Shown here: positions 41,124 through 44,854 of the stretch, one piece after another
Position numbering within the stretch: position 1 is the first letter of the stretch
Layout: each line of letters opens with the position of its first letter
Source of the DNA: an uncultured Flavobacteriaceae bacterium
Lineage (GTDB): Bacteria; Bacteroidota; Bacteroidia; Flavobacteriales; Flavobacteriaceae
NCBI GenBank assembly: GCA_929200365.1
Contig: CAKMZM010000005.1
Span: 1 to 44,854, forward strand
DNA length: 44,854 nt
Reading direction: 5' to 3'
Notes under the pieces: model-generated
Seen by the model: only the letters and a program-made list of their open reading frames with translations
Database searches by the model: none
Told to the model about the DNA's origin: nothing
Program-made: the position numbers and the translations under genes

Positions 41124-41143
41124 TTATTATTATTATTATTATT
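41124..41143 (+). repeat. (TTA)6 microsatellite in the 5' region of tssD1
   Basis: TTATTATTATTATTATTATT, followed by an imperfect continuation. Confidence 0.75.
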
Positions 41144-41175
41144 TAATTATTATTTAAACTTAAAATTTTATTATT

Positions 41176-41571
41176 ATGTCTTTTAAAGCAACAGCAAAAT
41201 TTTCAACAGGAGAAGAGTTTAACGTAATCAACTGTAATTATGGTTTATTTCAAGAAACTAATGCCGAAGGAAGTCCGTCTTCTGTTACCCGAGGTGGTAA
41301 AGTAACATTAACTGTAGAATCTTCTTCTTCTAGTATGTTGAGAGATTATATGATGAATAGTTATGAGACCAGAGATCTTACAATAACTTTCAATAAGGCA
41401 AATTCCGAATCTAAGCTTCAGCAAATAAATTTTAAAGTTGCTTATGCAGTAAAGTATACACAAAACTTTGATGCTTCAGGGAAAAATCCTTTAACAGAAC
41501 AAATTACCTTATCTGCTCAAAAAGTAGAATCTGGAGGTATGGAACATGCTAACAATTGGGTGTCAATGTAA
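41176..41571 (+). CDS. tssD: TssD (Hcp-like T6SS tube protein), copy 1
   Basis: MSFKATAKFSTGEEFNVINCNYGLFQETNAEGSPSSVTRGGKVTLTVES ... ITLSAQKVESGGMEHANNW. Confidence 0.88.
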   Translation: MSFKATAKFSTGEEFNVINCNYGLFQETNAEGSPSSVTRGGKVTLTVESSSSSMLRDYMMNSYETRDLTITFNKANSESKLQQINFKVAYAVKYTQNFDASGKNPLTEQITLSAQKVESGGMEHANNWVSM

Positions 41572-41596
41572 TTTTGATTTCTCAATAATATACTAT

Positions 41597-41625
41597 CAAA
41601 GGGAGTGTTTTTCACTCCTTTTGTT
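41597..41625 (+). terminator. Terminator-like hairpin between the two tssD genes
   Basis: CAAAGGGAGTG-TTTTT-CACTCCTTTTG. Confidence 0.7.
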
Positions 41626-41714
41626 GTCTAATATTTATTCTTTGTCAATAAAATATTATGGTATATAGCATAATCATTAGCCTTGCTTATCAAAAATTAA
41701 AATTATTAATATTT

Positions 41715-42110
41715 ATGTCTTTTTTAGCAAAATTAAATATAGACGGAGAAGAATTTAACATACTCGAATGTGATTTTGGTATCGAGCAAAACTCGGATGA
41801 AACAGGAAGACCTAGTGCTAAACCTATAGGAGGACAAATAGAGATTCTTATAGAATCTACTGTAAAAATTGATTTTTTTGAATGGGCTTCTTCTGGATTA
41901 GGAATAAAAAATGGAGAGATCATTTTTTATAGAAGAGATAATACTTCAAGTCTTAAAAAACTTAAATTTAAAGATGCATATTGTTTAAAGTATAGAGAGC
42001 GCTTTAATGCAGTTAATACAGAACCTTTAAAGATATATCTAGTGATTTCTGCCAAAGAAATGGTGATGAGAGGAACTAGATTTACCAATAACTGGCCTAT
42101 GAGAACTTAA
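41715..42110 (+). CDS. tssD: TssD (Hcp-like T6SS tube protein), divergent copy 2
   Basis: Start at internal ATG: MSFLAKLNIDGEEFNILECDFGIEQNSDETGRPSAKPIGGQIEILIES ... RFTNNW; same layout as copy 1. Confidence 0.85.
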   Translation: MSFLAKLNIDGEEFNILECDFGIEQNSDETGRPSAKPIGGQIEILIESTVKIDFFEWASSGLGIKNGEIIFYRRDNTSSLKKLKFKDAYCLKYRERFNAVNTEPLKIYLVISAKEMVMRGTRFTNNWPMRT

Positions 42111-42403
42111 TTATTGATATTATAAAAAAAACAGCACTCTATGCAGGTATGATTCTATCATATTGAATGCTGTAATCATGAGAAAGGGATTAGAATGATT
42201 TGAATTTGGTAGCTATTTGTTGGTATATAGATAAAACTATATATTGTTTTTAAGAGATACATTTAATGAGTTTTGCCAACAAGAGATTATGATGGTCGCA
42301 AAGCCAAAAGATTTCCACGCCCTACTTCAGAAGTGTCTAAAGAATAGCAAAAAGAATATATGACTATTGGAAAGTAATAAGTAGGTATGGAGATGTTTAC
42401 CAA

Positions 42404-43557
42404 TGAACTCATCTTGACTTTTTCTATTTCCTAAAAAATGGTTGAAATATGCCCATATTTTGTTACTTTTTTTATTTGTAACTCTGCTATAATTTTCAAG
42501 AAGTGCCCCACCTAGTCAAATTTCAATACACTTTCGGTTAAAAATAAAATATGCTTATCCGTAAGGTTCCCCAAGATAATTCCATCTATACGACACCGCT
42601 GCTATCATCAGCCTGTCAAAGAGGTTATTAAAGTAACGTCTGTTGAATTTATAACAGAATTCATTAAGATAGTTCTGTAGAAAATCATCATCTATTCTAT
42701 GGTGTACATCCAGGAATAATCGTTTTGCATTACTTATAACAGTATGTACCCAAGGCAATACTTTTACAATATTTTTCTTTGGAATAACTCTGGAATCAAT
42801 TTCAAAGTCCTTCTCTAAATCCACATAGCTTGTAGACTTATCAGATACTATTTTTGTATTTTCATCTACAGCAGCTTTTACTGTATTTGTTATGGTTTCC
42901 TTCTTTAAAGATTCAACAACCTTCATCTTTAAATACCCTACTTTTTTCTTCTTTCCATGTTTTTTAGGGTCATGATCATCTCCAGTGTCTTTAGATTCCA
43001 CACTTACAAGCACTGTTGTTTGACGTTGGCTTCCTCTACCACGTTTTAATGGCTCAGATTCATCTCTTGTTATCGAAACGGTTTCAAAAAAACCTTCATC
43101 TAATTCTATTTCTTCCTTTAGCGTATACTCATCATCTCTAAGCCCCATGACGCTTCTTAACTTATGTAACATAGCCCAAATAGGCTCATAACGTTTATGT
43201 CTTAACTGACGCTGTAGCTCCTTTGCCGAAAATGACTTCTTAGTGCTTGTCATAAGATGCATAGCAATAAACCAATACTGAAATGGAAGTTTGCTACCAT
43301 GCATAACTGTACCACTTTTTAAGGTAGTGCGGTGATTACATTGTTTACATTCCCATTGCTCTCGGTACTGCTTCCAATAATGAGAAGTACAACCGCACTT
43401 AGTACAGGTGACTCCTTGTTTCAAACGATAAGCCTTGAAGGCTTCTTTACAACTTTGTTCATCTGGGAAATGCTTCGTGAATTCTATCAGTTTCATAACG
43501 CAAAATAAGAAAAGGGAAACAAACGGACAAGCATAAAATAAAAAGTCAAGATGTTCA
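42404..43557 (-). mobile_element. IS1595-family (ISXO2-like) insertion sequence
   Basis: Terminal inverted repeats TGAACTCATCTTGACTTTTT (left) and AAAAAGTCAAGATGTTCA (right, lacking 2 nt); contains transposase. Confidence 0.85.
42555..43496 (-). CDS. IS1595 family (ISXO2-like) transposase
   Basis: Zinc ribbon CTKCGCTSHYWKQYREQWECKQCNHRTTLKSGT; IELDEGFFET, ISDKSTSYVDL, VHTVISNAKRLFLDVHH..YLNEFCYKFNRR. Confidence 0.93.
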   Translation of the reverse strand: MKLIEFTKHFPDEQSCKEAFKAYRLKQGVTCTKCGCTSHYWKQYREQWECKQCNHRTTLKSGTVMHGSKLPFQYWFIAMHLMTSTKKSFSAKELQRQLRHKRYEPIWAMLHKLRSVMGLRDDEYTLKEEIELDEGFFETVSITRDESEPLKRGRGSQRQTTVLVSVESKDTGDDHDPKKHGKKKKVGYLKMKVVESLKKETITNTVKAAVDENTKIVSDKSTSYVDLEKDFEIDSRVIPKKNIVKVLPWVHTVISNAKRLFLDVHHRIDDDFLQNYLNEFCYKFNRRYFNNLFDRLMIAAVSYRWNYLGEPYG

Positions 43558-43923
43558 ATATCTTTCCGTAGAAAAACAAGTTTATTGTTAAAAATAAGCT
43601 TTGCTAATCACAAAAAATGCTCTTCAGATTTCCAATTAGATATGTTCTTTCTTACTATTTAGTATATGTACAGAGCCTATAGAAAACATAAAAAGAAGCA
43701 AAACAAAAAAGTTTAAACATTTTTTAAGAAGTTAAAATAATTCATCCCTAATTATAGTGTATTCGTCACAAAGACCAAATTATACTTTATACCAAATAAG
43801 CATTATATCTATTTTTGTCTTGAAAAATAAGAGTTAAGCAATTTAAAAACTTATATAATTTAATTATGTCCTAATTATTAAGTTTACTTGCCTTACTGAA
43901 TATAGATAGAATTAAAGTATAAA

Positions 43924-44757
43924 ATGATAGAGGAATTAGTGTTTGTTTCAGAAATAGATAATACGATGCTTAATAATAGGTGTGGTCATTCTAGTATTAT
44001 TTTTGAAGATTTTTTATGGGTTATAGGCGGTGTATTACCAAATAACAGTATTAGTGACATATTATGCAGTAGAGATGGTATCCTATGGGAAAACAAATTA
44101 GAAAAAGCTCCTTTTGGTAAAATACATGATCACTCATGTATTGTGTTTAATAATGAAATTTTACTTATTGGTGGATGTGGAGAGACTTTTAACAATAAAA
44201 TTTGGAGTAGTAATAATGGAAAAAACTGGAAAATTCTTAATGATAGCCCTGAGTTTTCGAAAAGAGGACACCATACCTTAACTCTTTTTCAAGATAAACT
44301 CTGGATTATTGGTGGTCAGGATAAAAATAAGATACAAGATGATGTTTGGGTAAGTAATGATGCTATAACATGGAAAAAAGTAGTTAATGAAGCAATTTTT
44401 GGGGCTAGAAGAGGTCATACAACTGTTGTGTATAAAGATAAAATATGGCTTATAGGGGGGTATAATGGTTTTTTACTGAATGATGTATGGTCTAGTACAA
44501 ATGGAGTTGATTGGGTATTAGAGGTCGAAAACCCCCCATTTGCCAAACGAAGAAGCCATTCATCTATTGTTTTTGATAATAAAGTATGGATTATAGGTGG
44601 AACCAAAAATAATAATTTTGAGTATTTGAGTGATATTTGGTATTCTATAAATGGTATAGATTGGGTATGCATGAATAGTTATACAGATATAAACAGAACA
44701 AACCATTCAATAATTGTTTTTAATGACAAAATTCAGGTCATAGGAGGAATGACCTAA
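43924..44757 (+). CDS. Kelch-like/Asp-box-like beta-propeller protein, no evident signal peptide
   Basis: Five repeats of (H/S)s-x-V-F-x-x-x-x-W-I-I-G-G ... D-V/I-W-x-S-x-N/D-G-x-x-W. Confidence 0.82.
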   Translation: MIEELVFVSEIDNTMLNNRCGHSSIIFEDFLWVIGGVLPNNSISDILCSRDGILWENKLEKAPFGKIHDHSCIVFNNEILLIGGCGETFNNKIWSSNNGKNWKILNDSPEFSKRGHHTLTLFQDKLWIIGGQDKNKIQDDVWVSNDAITWKKVVNEAIFGARRGHTTVVYKDKIWLIGGYNGFLLNDVWSSTNGVDWVLEVENPPFAKRRSHSSIVFDNKVWIIGGTKNNNFEYLSDIWYSINGIDWVCMNSYTDINRTNHSIIVFNDKIQVIGGMT

Positions 44758-44803
44758 TTTCTTTAAAGATATGCAGAGGATTTTTATCTAAAATTAAGGT
44801 AGG

Positions 44804-44854
44804 TAGATTATAGAAATAGGCTAACTTTTTCAGTTAGCCTATTTCTATAATCTA
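44804..44854. terminator. Long perfect inverted repeat (23-bp stem, 5-nt loop) reaching the window end; terminator-like
   Basis: TAGATTATAGAAATAGGCTAACT-TTTTC-AGTTAGCCTATTTCTATAATCTA. Confidence 0.7.

Noticed and set aside
41140-41160. Short ATT-rich repetition as a CRISPR-like or tandem-repeat array
   Set aside because: Just an extension of the TTA microsatellite; no spacers or repeat units of CRISPR length.
1-44854. tRNA, rRNA or CRISPR arrays
   Set aside because: No tRNA cloverleaf with CCA-adjacent acceptor, rRNA core sequence or regularly spaced repeats recognised by eye; a tRNAscan-SE/Infernal/CRISPR finder run would settle this.

Overview
AT-rich 44.85 kb window with Bacteroidota (Flavobacteriia-like) features: TTTG-N19-TANNTTTG promoters, DUF4159, DUF3822, an LptD-like protein and T6SS-iii genes. 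All calls were made by eye from the sequence and the ORF track; no searches were run. From 0 to about 32.7 kb it is mostly chromosomal housekeeping and cell-envelope genes: sterol desaturase, sigma factor, DinB, TrmH-like methyltransferase, AI-2E transporter, RidA, LptD-like, N-acetylmuramoyl-L-alanine amidase, MlaD/MCE, a membrane Fe-S pair with a HAD-like gene between its members, a GH3 + serine hydrolase fusion, RsmD, a RecD-like helicase, a KdsB + KdnB-like fusion, acyltransferase, YebC, pterin dehydratase, Maf, a UbiA prenyltransferase and an M61 peptidase. From about 33 to 42.1 kb there is a partial Bacteroidota type VI secretion (T6SS-iii) locus in two divergent arms. The minus arm has TssO/K/PKD/F/E-like genes. 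The plus arm has an NlpC/P60 lipoprotein, TssG-like, TssN-like and two Hcp/TssD paralogs. An IS1595-family (ISXO2-like) insertion sequence and a Kelch/Asp-box-like beta-propeller gene follow, and the window ends in a long perfect hairpin. Less obvious structure includes a ~161-bp MITE-like deletion derivative of the same IS at 171-331, a GC-rich intergenic repeat at about 2541-2640, a 15-bp inverted-repeat-bounded segment at 6281-6426, and a terminator-like hairpin inside a coding sequence at 20618-20643. I saw no tRNA, rRNA or CRISPR array.
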